NCBI GenBank assembly: GCA_007644065.1
Contig: VJWN01000025.1
Span: forward strand, 195,927 to 259,926
DNA from: Margaritispora aquatica
Taxonomy: Eukaryota; Ascomycota; Leotiomycetes; Helotiales; Discinellaceae
Reading direction: 5' to 3'
Length of the DNA: 64,000 nt
The position numbers and the translations under genes were made by a program. Under the pieces are notes generated by a model. The model saw only the letters and a program-made list of their open reading frames with translations, was not told where the DNA came from and ran no database searches. Each line of letters opens with the position of its first letter. The first letter of the stretch is position 1. Shown here piece by piece: positions 1 through 11,043 of the stretch.

Positions 1-501
1 GGCGATCAAGCCGCAGGAACTGTTCAGGCAGATCCTCAAGAGGTTCAGCGGGAGACAGAGGCCTTGCTGAAGGTCGTAAACCAGACATCAAAGTAAGATT
101 GCAGCGCTTCATTATGCTTCCATCGACAACACGTCGAAACTACACACCCTCTGTCCCCTGCTGCAAGCAAAGCTACAGATGTTAATTCGTTGGTGTATAG
201 TCATCTCGTGGATATTTTTGCAATGGTGCCCCAGAATCTGCCACCTCCTGCATCCACCACAGTCTTTCCCGCTCATGATGCCAGACTTCTACGGTACCAG
301 GACGTTCTGGCGAAGATGTCTGCATCACGTCCACCGAGCAAATCCAATCAACAGGCACTTGACACCACACTGTACGTTTCTGATGGTTGGACCTCAGACG
401 ATGAAGAGGTCGAGGAAATAAAGAGTTTTACCCCGATCAAATCAGAAGGCGTTGGACCTCTTCTTGGAGGTTTTGCAGATGCAGAGACAGCCACGGAATG
501 A
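1..501 (+). CDS. 3' end of an unidentified protein gene (truncated by the window edge)
   Basis: Frame 1 is open from base 1 to a stop at 94-96 and, in the same frame, open again down to the stop at 499-501. A GTAAGA donor sits at 93, directly over the first stop; an AAG acceptor ending at 167 restores the frame and gives a tail of about 140 residues. The tail is rich in acidic and Ser/Pro residues (a DDEEVEE run near the C-terminus) and ends GFADAETATE. I do not recognise the family. The acceptor choice is uncertain because other AGs (172, 178) lead to an early stop. The 5' part lies outside the window, so no function can be given. Confidence 0.4.
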
Positions 502-1561
502 ACAAGGTTGTTTGTTCTGGCTAGAGTAAACATTGCGTTCCACGGCGTTGGGGCGTCTGGTCCTTACGATACCCTCCTGGATTATTTCCCTGGACCCAAT
601 TTTCGCCGCGCTGGATGTTATGGAATATGGGATATTAGGTTTTGACTGGACAAGCTAAGCGGAAATGATTATGCGTTGTATCATTCAAGCAGCTGCTTTG
701 TGAAGAGCGCCAGTTCACTGGCTACTCGTATTTCTGGGAGAGCCAACCAAATGCTCGTTGTCCTCTGCAGTTAGGCTGCGAGAGAGGTCCATTGAAAAAT
801 AGCCACGTTCGCCTGATATCTACACTTCATCAATCCTTCAGATCTATCTTATAAATACCAAGGTCTCTCCCTTTGTTGATTTCGAATGCCTTTCCGACTC
901 ACTCTCTTCTAATTCTTGATCGGTATGATATATACTGCTCGTGTACGTACAAATGATCCCTGGCTTCACTGATTTCATGCAGGGCGCTTAAGCGATTGTC
1001 AACATCCGCAGTACAACCCAACACACCCTGTGCACTTCACACAACCCCGCTCGAATTCCTTTTCTCTACGTTCTCTCTCTCGCGATGTCATCAACACAAC
1101 CACCGTGATGGAAACAGATGTCACTTCCATTACTATTCCAAATCGATTTGTCAACTAGTCAGCTGCTACTAATGTTCCTGCAACATCATTACTGCTAGTT
1201 AGGCAACCTAAGGTAATCTAATCTCTGGAAGCGCCGTTGTTTAGCGCTCGTGTCAGGTCGGGCTATCTCTCTGGTAGCGACAAGAGATGAGGGGATCGTC
1301 TCACTGGACAGAATCACGACAGATGAATGGATATTTCAAAATCGTTTCATCGTTACGCACTATCGCTACTCAGTACTATGGTTGTCATGTACCCGGATAC
1401 CTCTTTTCCATCACCACAATGAGAAACTCCTCCACAAATTATACCATCCGAAGGAAACCGCGACCAGCAAAACTTTCAAGGCGCCAAATGGAAGTCTTTT
1501 ACGAATCTGAAGCAACAACATTAGCATCTCGACAGCCGTTTTCCCACTCTATGGGTCCTTA
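502..1561. other. Intergenic, no gene seen
   Basis: About 1.06 kb. Pyrimidine-rich tracts lie around 880-1080. The two overlapping frames at 1250-1565 lack convincing protein composition and overlap the 3' side of the next minus-strand gene. Nothing else supported. Confidence 0.5.
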
Positions 1562-1894
1562 CTAAGAGAGGCTCCTTAATTTCTCTATCCTGTCGGCCTC
1601 AAGCTTGTTGATCTCCCCCTCCAGATGTTTGATCGCCTCTTGAGCCTTGTCGATGGACGCTGTGCGTCCACCCTCATGCTTCCAGCGTCTGATTCGGTCC
1701 TCCTCCCTGCTCATTTGCCGGTATTTGGTCTCCTTCTTGGAGCATATTTTACACTGGTCGGGCAAATAGTATGTGTTCATGACGAGCTTCATACCACAAG
1801 TCTCGCCAGTGCGATATTCCTTCGAGCAGTGTTGTCGGAAGTGGCCCCATTTCGAGCACCCACAAGATGTTACGTTCAGGTCGTAAAAACACAT
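1562..1894 (-). CDS. Small conserved cysteine-rich fungal protein (hypothetical)
   Basis: A single-exon 110-residue protein. The first half carries a Cys/His pattern (C-x-C near residue 11, H18, C23, C33, then a C-x2-C pair near residue 48) that could bind zinc; the second half is a strongly charged, likely helical or coiled-coil region rich in E, K and R. The ATG at 1894 has a good fungal context (CTAGCCATG). I recognise this as the type of short Cys-rich hypothetical protein found repeatedly in Leotiomycete genomes, but no function is known to me. It stands alone, with large spacers on both sides. Nuclear or nucleic-acid-related roles would be guesses. Confidence 0.65.
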   Translation of the reverse strand: MCFYDLNVTSCGCSKWGHFRQHCSKEYRTGETCGMKLVMNTYYLPDQCKICSKKETKYRQMSREEDRIRRWKHEGGRTASIDKAQEAIKHLEGEINKLEADRIEKLRSLS

Positions 1895-4800
1895 GGCTAG
1901 GCCTGGACGGAGCCAACAATCAGCCGGGGTCTGTCCAGCAGGTTGCGCATGAAACGAGAATGGTTCAAGATTGGAAAACTTACTGGCTATGAATGCTGGT
2001 GCTTGAGAGAAGTTCGACTGTGGAGATGAAGATGGAGATCAAAGATTGGGAACGATGAGCGTTGGATGTCTGATGGCGTTGCAGGAGATCAAGATATGAA
2101 TGGACAAGCTGATCTGGTTTCTGATGACAGTCGAAGTGTTTGCTGAAACTCAGGATATGACTGGATGAGGAGAACTGGTTGTTGATGCTGGAGAAACAAT
2201 GTCAATCGTGGGCAGATGGACTGGTATTTATGGTTCGACAACGACAAACACTGAGCTCACTATACACCACTTGCTCTGGTATCTCTGGTCCGGCATTGCT
2301 TCAACTCTCTCCGCACACGGTCTCTGTATTCGACGATCATTCCGGCCAAAGCCAGCCATGGTCTCGTTCATGCAGGTTGATCATCACAAATGAAAGAACG
2401 AAGCATGGAGCAGGAAATCGCGTTTGGATCCAGGCTTCAAGCTCCTATCACAATCTTGCCCGCTCATCTCATGTCACCTCGTGCCGTGTTTATCTCGGCT
2501 CGAAGATATCGGTCTCGAGGCAGCAAGAAAATCGTTACCCTGATAGGTGATCAGTCCATGTTCTTTGCCAGCACATCGTCGCGAGTTGATGAGATCGCAT
2601 GCATATGCAATACATACAAGAAATCAATCACGTTATGGCCGCATCATGTATCTGCTCCTGGTCTCCAGCGGCCTTGAAGTTGATTGTTGTTGGCTATTTA
2701 CATAAGCGGAAGGCAAATATCAGACTATGTGGGCCATATACAGTCCACATCGAGCACGGGACGATTAGCAGATCCGAGGGTTTTCGCCATGAAGGCCAGG
2801 AGGCGTATCATTCTAGGAATGAAGGAGAAATCCCTCATTCTTCTCCTCTCTCACATCCAACCGGATTGAATGAATTGGATGCCGCTCTCTGATGCCACCA
2901 AGGATAAATCGAAGATGTGGCAACACTCGTCCTTTCTACCGCCTTGCTTTTCTCGTTGGAAGTTTGAGTTGCCAATTTCGGTTGTCAAGCTGGTCTGGCT
3001 GTACCCCTCAATGAAATCGAGTTGGCAGAAGCACTTGAGGAAAATGGATCAATTCCAATCAGTACCGTTACTGGTGAGATGACAGCGGGATTCAAGGCCC
3101 ATCAGTAGTCTGCTGATTGTCTGCCACGGCGGAAAGATGGATCAGGTCAACACAAACCGATGCCCCCGCATGCGTGGTCGACAAGTGCCTCGACTTTCAG
3201 CCAGACTCTGCTCTAGCGCATTTGCAAACTTGACAAGGATTCATGGAAGGGTTGATGTGTTGTCACTGTAGCTTGGAGGAATATCACTATTTTCGATCGC
3301 GGCTGCATGTACACCAACACAACCTGAAGGGATATTGTGCAGATCCTTGGGTTGACTCGCCACTCAAACTGCTGCGGAATCCGCGTCTTTCAACAAACTT
3401 TCGCTAAGGGATGGGAAGGGAACGTTCCAATAACGGTTTATGACGTGGCGACTTCATCTTGGTTGATCTGAACTCGAGTCTTACTTGAGTTATCTTATGG
3501 TTTTCCGGATGTGGCCCGCCTGGGCTGTTCGTCATACCATAGGAATTGATATCTATCACATATACTAACATCTCGTCTAGTGGATATGTTGGATATCAAA
3601 ATTAAAAGCCAGATGCATCTATTGCAACAAGTAGTCCCGACTTTAGACCTGGCAAGAAGAAAGCTAGGTGGCGTTACAGTTCGGATAGCTCTGGTATAGA
3701 GCAGTGTCATTGCTCATGAGAGGCCACGACCTAGTGATAGTATTTGACAGTGGTAAGATATGGTTCGGATGGAAAATGCATGCATCATCACACCGCTCTT
3801 GGGCTCACCTACTTGGGATGATGACAATTTATCTCGAGGCGGCTTTCTCACAGATCAAAATCATTCATTTTGACTTGGATCAGGGGTTCATCAAAGTGTT
3901 GCAAGACCATTGAAGCCGGACAAATTGGCAGAATAAGGTGGCTGGTAATGTTGCCTTTCTCTACATTGGCGTCCATAGACGCATTGGGTGTGATATGATA
4001 GACAACAATCAAAGTGCCCCGGTCAATGTTGAAGAACTACCTAGGCCTTTCTTTCTTACTCTCTCCTCTACTATAGGTGTAATACAGATAAACAAGGCCA
4101 ATTCATCGGCCAAGCGAGTCATGACACAATCAAGTAATTATCAATGATTCTTAGTTTTGTCTGTGCCCTGCTGGTCACAATAATTGAATCAAGTCCTCGT
4201 GAAGAAATGAAGATTTGGTGGTGAAAAGTCTATTCAAGTCGTCATCAAACTTTTCTGTCGTCAAAGTTTGTCGTCAGCTTGATCCTTATTATCGGGTCGC
4301 TGTCAGATCATGTGTCAATTCCTTGATGTGGATGAGAGTAAGAGGCATTGGATAATGAACGGCTGCATCCAATGAGGGCTGTGAAGCGGTTCATGAGCCA
4401 TTTGACTACCCAACTAGTCTGCAGCCTCAACTTATACCTACCTTACCCGTCGACGCAACATCGACAATTAAGTGGGAGGGGGGCTTCATTGGTGGAGTAT
4501 CACAATGTGGGGTTTGGGTGCTTGCAACTGGGTTGAACTGCTGTACTGGACCGGATTGGACTGAACTATTAGGTGTCCTTGGGATCTAACATGGTGGATA
4601 GGCAAGGTAGTCCTCATGGCATCCAGCAGAGAGAGCAGCGTGCAGCAGCAAGCAGGCAAGCCCGCTGTTTCTGCAACCTCGCTGGCTCGCACAAGCAGTG
4701 GACAAGACCGAGGAGGCAGTGGATACAGGCAATACCCACCACTCAGTCCAAGCTGCATAAAGCATCTGCAATGCAAATGCCTGCGAAAAGAGGCGGCCTT

Positions 4801-6598
4801 ACCAGCAATCCCGAGCTACCATGTTTGGCCCATTATTGGATGTTTACCATCATCGTTCCAGTAAGGCAGTGAGCTCTTGGAAACACGCATCAAGTCCTGC
4901 TCATCCACTCACTGAGGGCATTCACTTGCTTGCTGGCTGCAGATTTCGGTAGATGATTTCTCCACGACTACTCGCCGACCTTCTTGATCCACTGAAGACA
5001 GGAGTCATTCCCACTACCTCTCTTTCTCTTTGTGCATATCTGCTCGCCGGCCATCCACTGCCAGATCACACTGCAGGCGGCCTCGCTCGGTCAGGCCTTT
5101 CCTCGTGCTTTAGCTGCATACCACCCTAGCAGCGACATCTCTCTTCCTGTTTCCCACAGACTTACCGGGCTCGCCTCACATTGATCAGCCATGCGATGCA
5201 ATAATGCTGCATCATTCGCCGCCGCCGGTGTAGCCGGGCCTTTGTTCTGATGAATATTTTTCTTAGTTATTTTCAAATTTCATGGACAACTTTTCTGGCT
5301 AGAAGCAATTTTCGGAAGCAGATAAGCATGGCTAGCACGAGGCAAACTTAATTCGAGCAAGGTAAGGTCATGAATCTTACGGGCATCATAGCCAATGCCA
5401 GGTAAGTAGGTGGGTATAAGCGAGTGAAGTGAGGTGAGGCGGGGGAATTTGTTGAAATACTTCGAGGTACCGCATCTATCTCTCAATCACAATCGCATCG
5501 CGTCGCATTATTGTCGTGGAATCGTGTGCTGGCTGACAGGCACCACGGTGCGGTGCGGCGGTCGAGCCTGTGGTCGAGGACAAGAAAGAGGCCAACCAGC
5601 CCACACCCGACCAAGGCCAGCCCTAGGCCCAAATTATTAGACATCTCCATATCCTGTCTTTTTCTTGAGGCTCGAGAAAAGAGCAAGCAGGCAAGCAAAA
5701 GCAGCAAGCGAGAAGCACGAGGACGGAAAGCAAATGCAAGGTAAAAGCAATGTAAGGCAGGAAGGGCAGGCGGACGCGTGAGATGCGGCCTGCCTGCCCT
5801 GAGAATGAGTTGGAACGTGTCGGTGGGTGGGAATGAGAAAGTGACATATGCGGTGGTGTACTTACGAGAGGGAGTCGTGTCACTTCGGGCTTTCGGAGGG
5901 AGTTGTGCTGTGCTTCTATGGTGCATCCTGGATGTGTGAAGAGGTTCGAAATCGCCGATGATATTAATGGCACTTCGTGCGCTGGGGCATACACGTGCTT
6001 GTACTCTCCAGTACGGTATTCATGATTCTGTATTTCCATTCTCCCTGCCCAACAGCTTCGTTGGTGCACTCTCACCTCATTTACACGTAGATAGCCACGT
6101 GACTCAGAATGATGTGAGGTGGGCACATGACATGAAACAGTGAATTAAGAGAACTTTCTCTACTTTTCGTTGCATAGCTGAGTATGAAGTGATGATTGTC
6201 GAGGATCTGAAAACGATGAAGTGATTGATGATGAATTTGTCTGTTTATTTGTTTACATACTGGGCTGATTCTCGGCAACCGCTTGGCCCCTTATTCCCGT
6301 CTTTCTCTGTTGGCGAGAAAAAGTACCGAGTACGAACACCCCGCTAAAGTCCTAACCTGAGACAATAGATCAACGTCACCAACGCCGACGACACTCCATC
6401 CCATGTGCTCGTATCAGCTGCCATTATCACCAACACCAACATCAACACCAACACCAACACCAACTGATCTTTCTACTACTCTATTTCATTGACTTCATCA
6501 TAACTAAGCAAAGTATTCTCGCATCATGATCATTTAAACAAACAAACAAACATTCTATCAACCATACATTCATCCAAGCCTATCAGAACAGACCCACT
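1895..6598. other. Long intergenic stretch without convincing genes
   Basis: About 4.7 kb. Open frames here are short (under about 170 codons), overlap one another on both strands and show no domain-like composition. The minus frames at 5483-5926 and 5623-6126 contain a short hydrophobic segment but lie in different frames over the same bases. The region probably holds the promoter of the minus gene at 1894, the promoter of the plus gene at 6599 and possibly non-coding RNA; I can support none of these in detail. Confidence 0.45.
6428..6464. repeat. Short imperfect CACCAA-type tandem repeat
   Basis: Six or so CACCAA/CATCAA units in a row, 135 bases upstream of the F-box gene start. A second microsatellite, about four AAAC units, lies at 6536-6552. 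Both fall in the presumed promoter or 5' UTR. Confidence 0.7.
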
Positions 6599-7348
6599 AT
6601 GACAACACCACCCGATACTCTCCTCCTTCTCTCCCCCTTCCCCTCGCAATCCCAACTCACCTCCCTCCCTGCCGAGCTCCTGCTCCATCTCCTCAGCTAC
6701 TTGGACATCCCAGACCTCCTCTCTATCTCGCGGACCTCGCACCTCCTACGCCAGCACTCGCTGGACCCGCTCCTCCACTCCTTCCGTCTGCACCGCGCCA
6801 GCGGCACCATCAGTCGCTATATCCCGCTCCGCCCGTCCCTCGCAGAGCTGATGGCGCATCGCATCTACGTGACGCGCACGACGGTCGCGGCGCGCGCGCT
6901 AGGACGGAACCTGATTTCTATCCGCCTGAATCGGAAGTTGGGTACGAGGCCTAGCGTGCAGGAGTTGGTGCGGAAGGGTGTCTTGCCTGAGGAGTGCTAT
7001 GGTATAGGCAGAGGTATGGGGGTCGCGCCCGCGTTGGTGGGTGTTAAGAGGAGGGTGGAGAGGGAGCGGGTTAAGGATCTCTTGAGGGGCTGGGTTGGGG
7101 AGTGGAGACGACGAGGCATGGTTGTTGATAGAGATATGGATATAGAAGGGAGGGGAGATGGCCAGAAGATTGATGTTCGACGCATGGCGAGACGGTTTGC
7201 GAGGGATAGGGATTCTGGTGTTGCTGCGCAGAGGCAGAGCAGGTGGGGTCCTGGGGCCGGAAGGGTAGTTGAGCTGCCTACCAGGGCAAAGGTATTGGGC
7301 TTGAGAAGATTCTGGGAGAGGGTTGGGAGAGATGGCGTTGCTAATTAG
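6599..7348 (+). CDS. F-box protein with RPEL-like motifs
   Basis: Intronless, 249 residues. Residues about 18-60 are an F-box (L-P-A-E-L-L-L-x-L-L-S-Y-L then a leucine/serine-rich helix), which in this family binds Skp1 and recruits substrates to SCF ubiquitin ligases. Two R-P-x3-E-L motifs follow at residues 78-84 (RPSLAEL) and 117-123 (RPSVQEL); the second sits in a full RPEL-like context, with N-R-K-L before it and a G-V-L-P turn after it, the pattern that binds G-actin in MRTF and Phactr proteins. The C-terminal third is basic (many R, with W-G-P and R-F-W). The start is the first ATG of the frame. F-box assignment is strong; actin binding is inferred from motif only. Confidence 0.8.
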   Translation: MTTPPDTLLLLSPFPSQSQLTSLPAELLLHLLSYLDIPDLLSISRTSHLLRQHSLDPLLHSFRLHRASGTISRYIPLRPSLAELMAHRIYVTRTTVAARALGRNLISIRLNRKLGTRPSVQELVRKGVLPEECYGIGRGMGVAPALVGVKRRVERERVKDLLRGWVGEWRRRGMVVDRDMDIEGRGDGQKIDVRRMARRFARDRDSGVAAQRQSRWGPGAGRVVELPTRAKVLGLRRFWERVGRDGVAN

Positions 7349-8611
7349 AGCTTGTAGTTTTTGTTTGGTTGTTTTGCTGTACATGTGTTGGCGTTGCTGC
7401 TAGATTTGGTTTGGTGACGATATGTGATGTATGGTTTGGCTATTCTGGGTATTAGTAGACGGATTGGGATGATTTATGACTAATCAGGACAACAGGACTT
7501 GGGACGATATTCACTAAGATTGTATTGCAGGATGTATATGTCTGGTCTGGCACCAAACTGATGTATTTCAGACCGATTCATATCTTGACCATATTGCGAA
7601 TGGGTTTGTTTGTTCGCGTCGTTGCGCTTAGCGAGCTCTGCGTGAGTGATGTCGAGAACATTACTTTCAAATAAGGAACATAGTCGTCATCAACAAACTT
7701 CTGTAAGTTTAAACGATGTATCGATTCGAGTTTAGGTTTTTCAGTTCGAGGAGTTATCTAAACGCTCTTCTCCATTTTGCCTTATCCGTTCCCTTTTCAG
7801 TGCCCTTGATACCGATGCGCACTTCCTTATTCTCACTCTCACTCAAATCTCTAGTCTCATAGCGAGTGCTGTTCTTGGCTCGACTATGTCGATGGCGTGA
7901 AATGGTTGAAAGCTTCTAGGCTGCACACTTAAGAACCCCATGTCGCTATTTTGAAGTGTTTGTCATTATTAACACCAAGTGTATATAACAAGAGTGGCAG
8001 GACCTAGCTGAGAATTTGCTGTTTGTTGTTCAGTCCTCACAATATGCTGCGCCAGTCACAAATTTGAAGTCTCGGGTCTTGTCCCGATTCAAAAGCATTG
8101 TCAATGCTACGCTGCTCAATTATTTTTCGAATACCTTTCCTCAATCGTTCATAGCATATATATGCTTCTTCCTCATATGATCCCTCATGAGTTGCGATCT
8201 GAAGAGCTCGGCTGCAGGCTAGTTGTTTCTCGTTGCTCATCCATGACTGTATTTGGCTTCATCTCCTTCTTACCTGTCGACCCGCCGACTAACAAATCAA
8301 TGCCATTCGGAGGTCACGTGTGTCAACCTTTATCAGTCAAGACTCCAACATCTCGTCCAGCAGATCGAGCCGGGTTTAGAATGTACAATCTCTTTTCCTG
8401 AAGCGCGATCAACCTGAGTCAAGATATCGATTGAGGTGAGGTGGGCTAGTAGTGTTCGAGTGAGAGAGAGGGGCATCGTGCTTGTCATAGGACTGGTATG
8501 CACTGTCTCCCTCAAACTCTCTCTTTATCTCTCTCTATGCCTTGTCAGTATCATACCTTACCTTAGCCTCAATCACATAATCCCACAGATTTCTGTGAGA
8601 GGTTTACTCTG

Positions 8612-9774
8612 ATGCACGTCGCAAGGTACATTTTCGGTACCCTGTGCTACTCTACCCTCCCTCTCTCCGCCTCTTCTCCACTTCTCTACGATGCCATCCT
8701 CTTTTCAACCTTGACAGGCTTTAGCGCAAAGCTGTAATCTTTAAGGAAAGGACGACTTATTGCACATCATAGGGTATGTTCTCAATACCCTCTCTCTGTC
8801 ATCTGTCCTTCTTTCACTCGTCTTTATCGCCTCCCTCTTGCTTAGTCCATGGAAAAACAAAGAAGTGCATTTAGAGGACCGCCGCAAGTGCAGTTCTCTA
8901 TCCAGTCGGATGCATGATAATTGTTGAGGAAATCATCGCTGGCGAAGCTAATCAAACCATAAGATAGAAGAGACTGGTGGGTTGAGATTTTGGTCCCACT
9001 CACGCCTAATCTTGCTTGAGTGAACACGTCTATCAGTCGTGAAATCTGGTTCCGTTCTTAAATGGCTAGCTAGCCGGATCATCAAGGTGCTGTGGCACCA
9101 CTAAGCGATGCTCGGGTATTATATGATCAAGATTGGTTTAAGAGAGCAATTCTTTATTCCTGTTGCACATCGCGAACTTTATTTCCTTGCTTCTGTTCAA
9201 TCTAGTCGCCCTCTAGCAGAGCTCGAGTGGCTGGATTGCACTTATTGATTGGTCAAGTTTGTCCGTAGGAGCATATTCTCGGTTCTTGTTGCACGTCGTC
9301 AGCCCTATTTCCTTGATTTCTTTGTTTGCTATCCCATAGTACAAGTCCAGTCACTGAAGTGGGCTCAGTTACAATTCGTCCGCCACAGGGGCATAGAAGC
9401 GGCCAGCAAGGCAATCCTATGAGAGTAATCCTCTCCCTCGTGTTGCACATCGCGAACCTTATCTTATCCATTAGTACCTATCTTCTCTTCTCTACTTCCT
9501 GCGGTTAGTCGCACACTTCCAATACCCGAGGGAGTCAGAACTCATGTCGAAGGTCAGAGGCACGGAATTTGATGAACACAGACGGGATTCAGAGACTTGA
9601 GTGATTTGCGTCACTTATAATCACTAAATGTGTGTTGAATTGAAGCAGCGCAAAGGTTTGTGTTTAAGCTACTGGGTTCAGCCAAGTTCTAGCTACTCTG
9701 CAGCAGCAGCATAACAGACCCCAATAATATGATCACATGATTAGTATACCTTGAATTTCGTTGCATGTCGTGAA
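8612..9774 (+). repeat. Six dispersed degenerate copies of a TTGCACATCGCGAAC motif
   Basis: Copies start at about 8612, 8760, 9163, 9289, 9443 and 9761. The copies at 9163 and 9443 are identical over TTGCACATCGCGAAC. Each of 9163, 9289 and 9443 is followed by a pyrimidine-rich CTTATTTCCTT-like tract, and 8612 and 8760 by a GGTA..TACCC element and a CT-rich tract. An ATATGATCA precedes two copies (9121, 9727). The pattern resembles a mutated tandem or dispersed repeat; no coding capacity is seen. Confidence 0.5.
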
Positions 9775-10023
9775 AGATCCGTGCGCGTGTTGTTTTTGCG
9801 CCCTTTATTTTGGTATGTTCATCTCTTAATTAATTACAATTGTTTAGGGTGGACGGAAATCGTGTCCATTTGTGGTCTAGATTTCGTGATAATAGCGACT
9901 ACTGTACCCCAGATCCGAGACCCACTTAGCGCGTCCTCCACGCTGTAGAGAATTAAACAGATAGCCCTATGAGCACATTTACTTGGGTCAGTCAATTCCT
10001 AAGTAACTCGTGAGGGGTTGTGG

Positions 10024-10047
10024 CTGACATGATATCTTGAATGTCAG
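10024..10047. repeat. Short inverted repeat
   Basis: CTGACAT and ATGTCAG (7-bp arms) separated by 10 bases, in non-coding DNA. Could be a chance hairpin. Confidence 0.4.
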
Positions 10048-10133
10048 AATGACGTTCAATCTTCATTAGGATACGTCTAATCAGTGTCACTTGAATGAAG
10101 GCTAACCTGCTCTTCAATTGCTGCACCGACACA

Positions 10134-10151
10134 CAATGACAATTGTCATTG
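10134..10151. repeat. Perfect 18-bp palindrome CAATGACAATTGTCATTG
   Basis: The sequence equals its own reverse complement across all 18 bases. It lies in non-coding DNA about 0.9 kb upstream of the chitinase gene. A dimeric protein-binding site is possible, not shown. Confidence 0.65.
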
Positions 10152-11043
10152 AATATCCAGCTGGAACAACAATATCATCGCCAATTTCAAATTGTGCGAC
10201 CTTGACCTTATAGTCGTACCGGCACTGTGGCTTCGCTGACCCGTAGCGAGTACCAGCTTAAGCGAGCTACCCCTTTTTGAGCAAAGCGGGGAGAGTCGGA
10301 TGTTCTGGATGATGATTTTCTTCTCCACACTCAATTTAGTACTTCAAGCAGGCCCTTACTGAAACATATCTGTGGTAGCCTTATCTCTTTGCATGTTAGG
10401 GCATTTTGATGGCTTTGTAGCTTTGGGTCTACTAGTGCGGTGAGGCGCCATCCGTAGGAAAATAACACTTCATAAGTTCATTGAGAAAAGGCGGAAACAG
10501 ACTGCCAGAATTGCAATTGATGCGCGATTTCTAATTTGCTGAGCAAGCCCGAAAAATATATCCAGTGCGTTTCTTGACCTAGCTAATCCGCAAAATGTAT
10601 CCTGAGTATCATGGTTCCCACTGCTGCAAACTAGACCAAGTCTAATTCCATGGAAATGGAGAGCGTAAAACAGGTAAGGTAGAAGTCTGCTCTTCCCAGA
10701 AGTATTTGAGCCCACTCTCTACTTATTCGGCAGGCGATTGTAGGGAGATATGTAGTGATCTGGATTGCTATATTTTTCGGTAAAAGCTAATGGAGCTGGT
10801 GCTGGGTTGACCCACTGAAATAGTTCAACTATAATGATATCTCTTTTTTGCATCCAAATTTAATGATAGGCTAGATGTCAGAATTTTCCCAGCTTGTCTG
10901 TAAGTTATCTTTGAATCTTAGTGCATAAGTTTGGTCCGACAGGTATATAATCTTGAGATCCCCTCCCCCAACCTCGATCATTCATTTCATTCATCGCATA
11001 AAAGCCGAAACACCACTATCTATACGATTATATATATATCAAC

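Larger units (their letters stand above)
7349..11043. other. Long intergenic stretch with decayed repeats
   Basis: About 3.7 kb with no convincing gene: all open frames are under about 85 codons in the part before 10.9 kb. It contains the degenerate TTGCACATCG repeat family (8612-9774), an inverted repeat at 10024-10047 and a perfect palindrome at 10134-10151. The last few hundred bases should include the chitinase promoter. Confidence 0.5.

Noticed and set aside
5483..6126. Two overlapping minus-strand frames of 147 and 167 codons
   Set aside because: They use different frames over the same bases, lack start context or introns that would join them, and show only a short hydrophobic run in a low-complexity setting.
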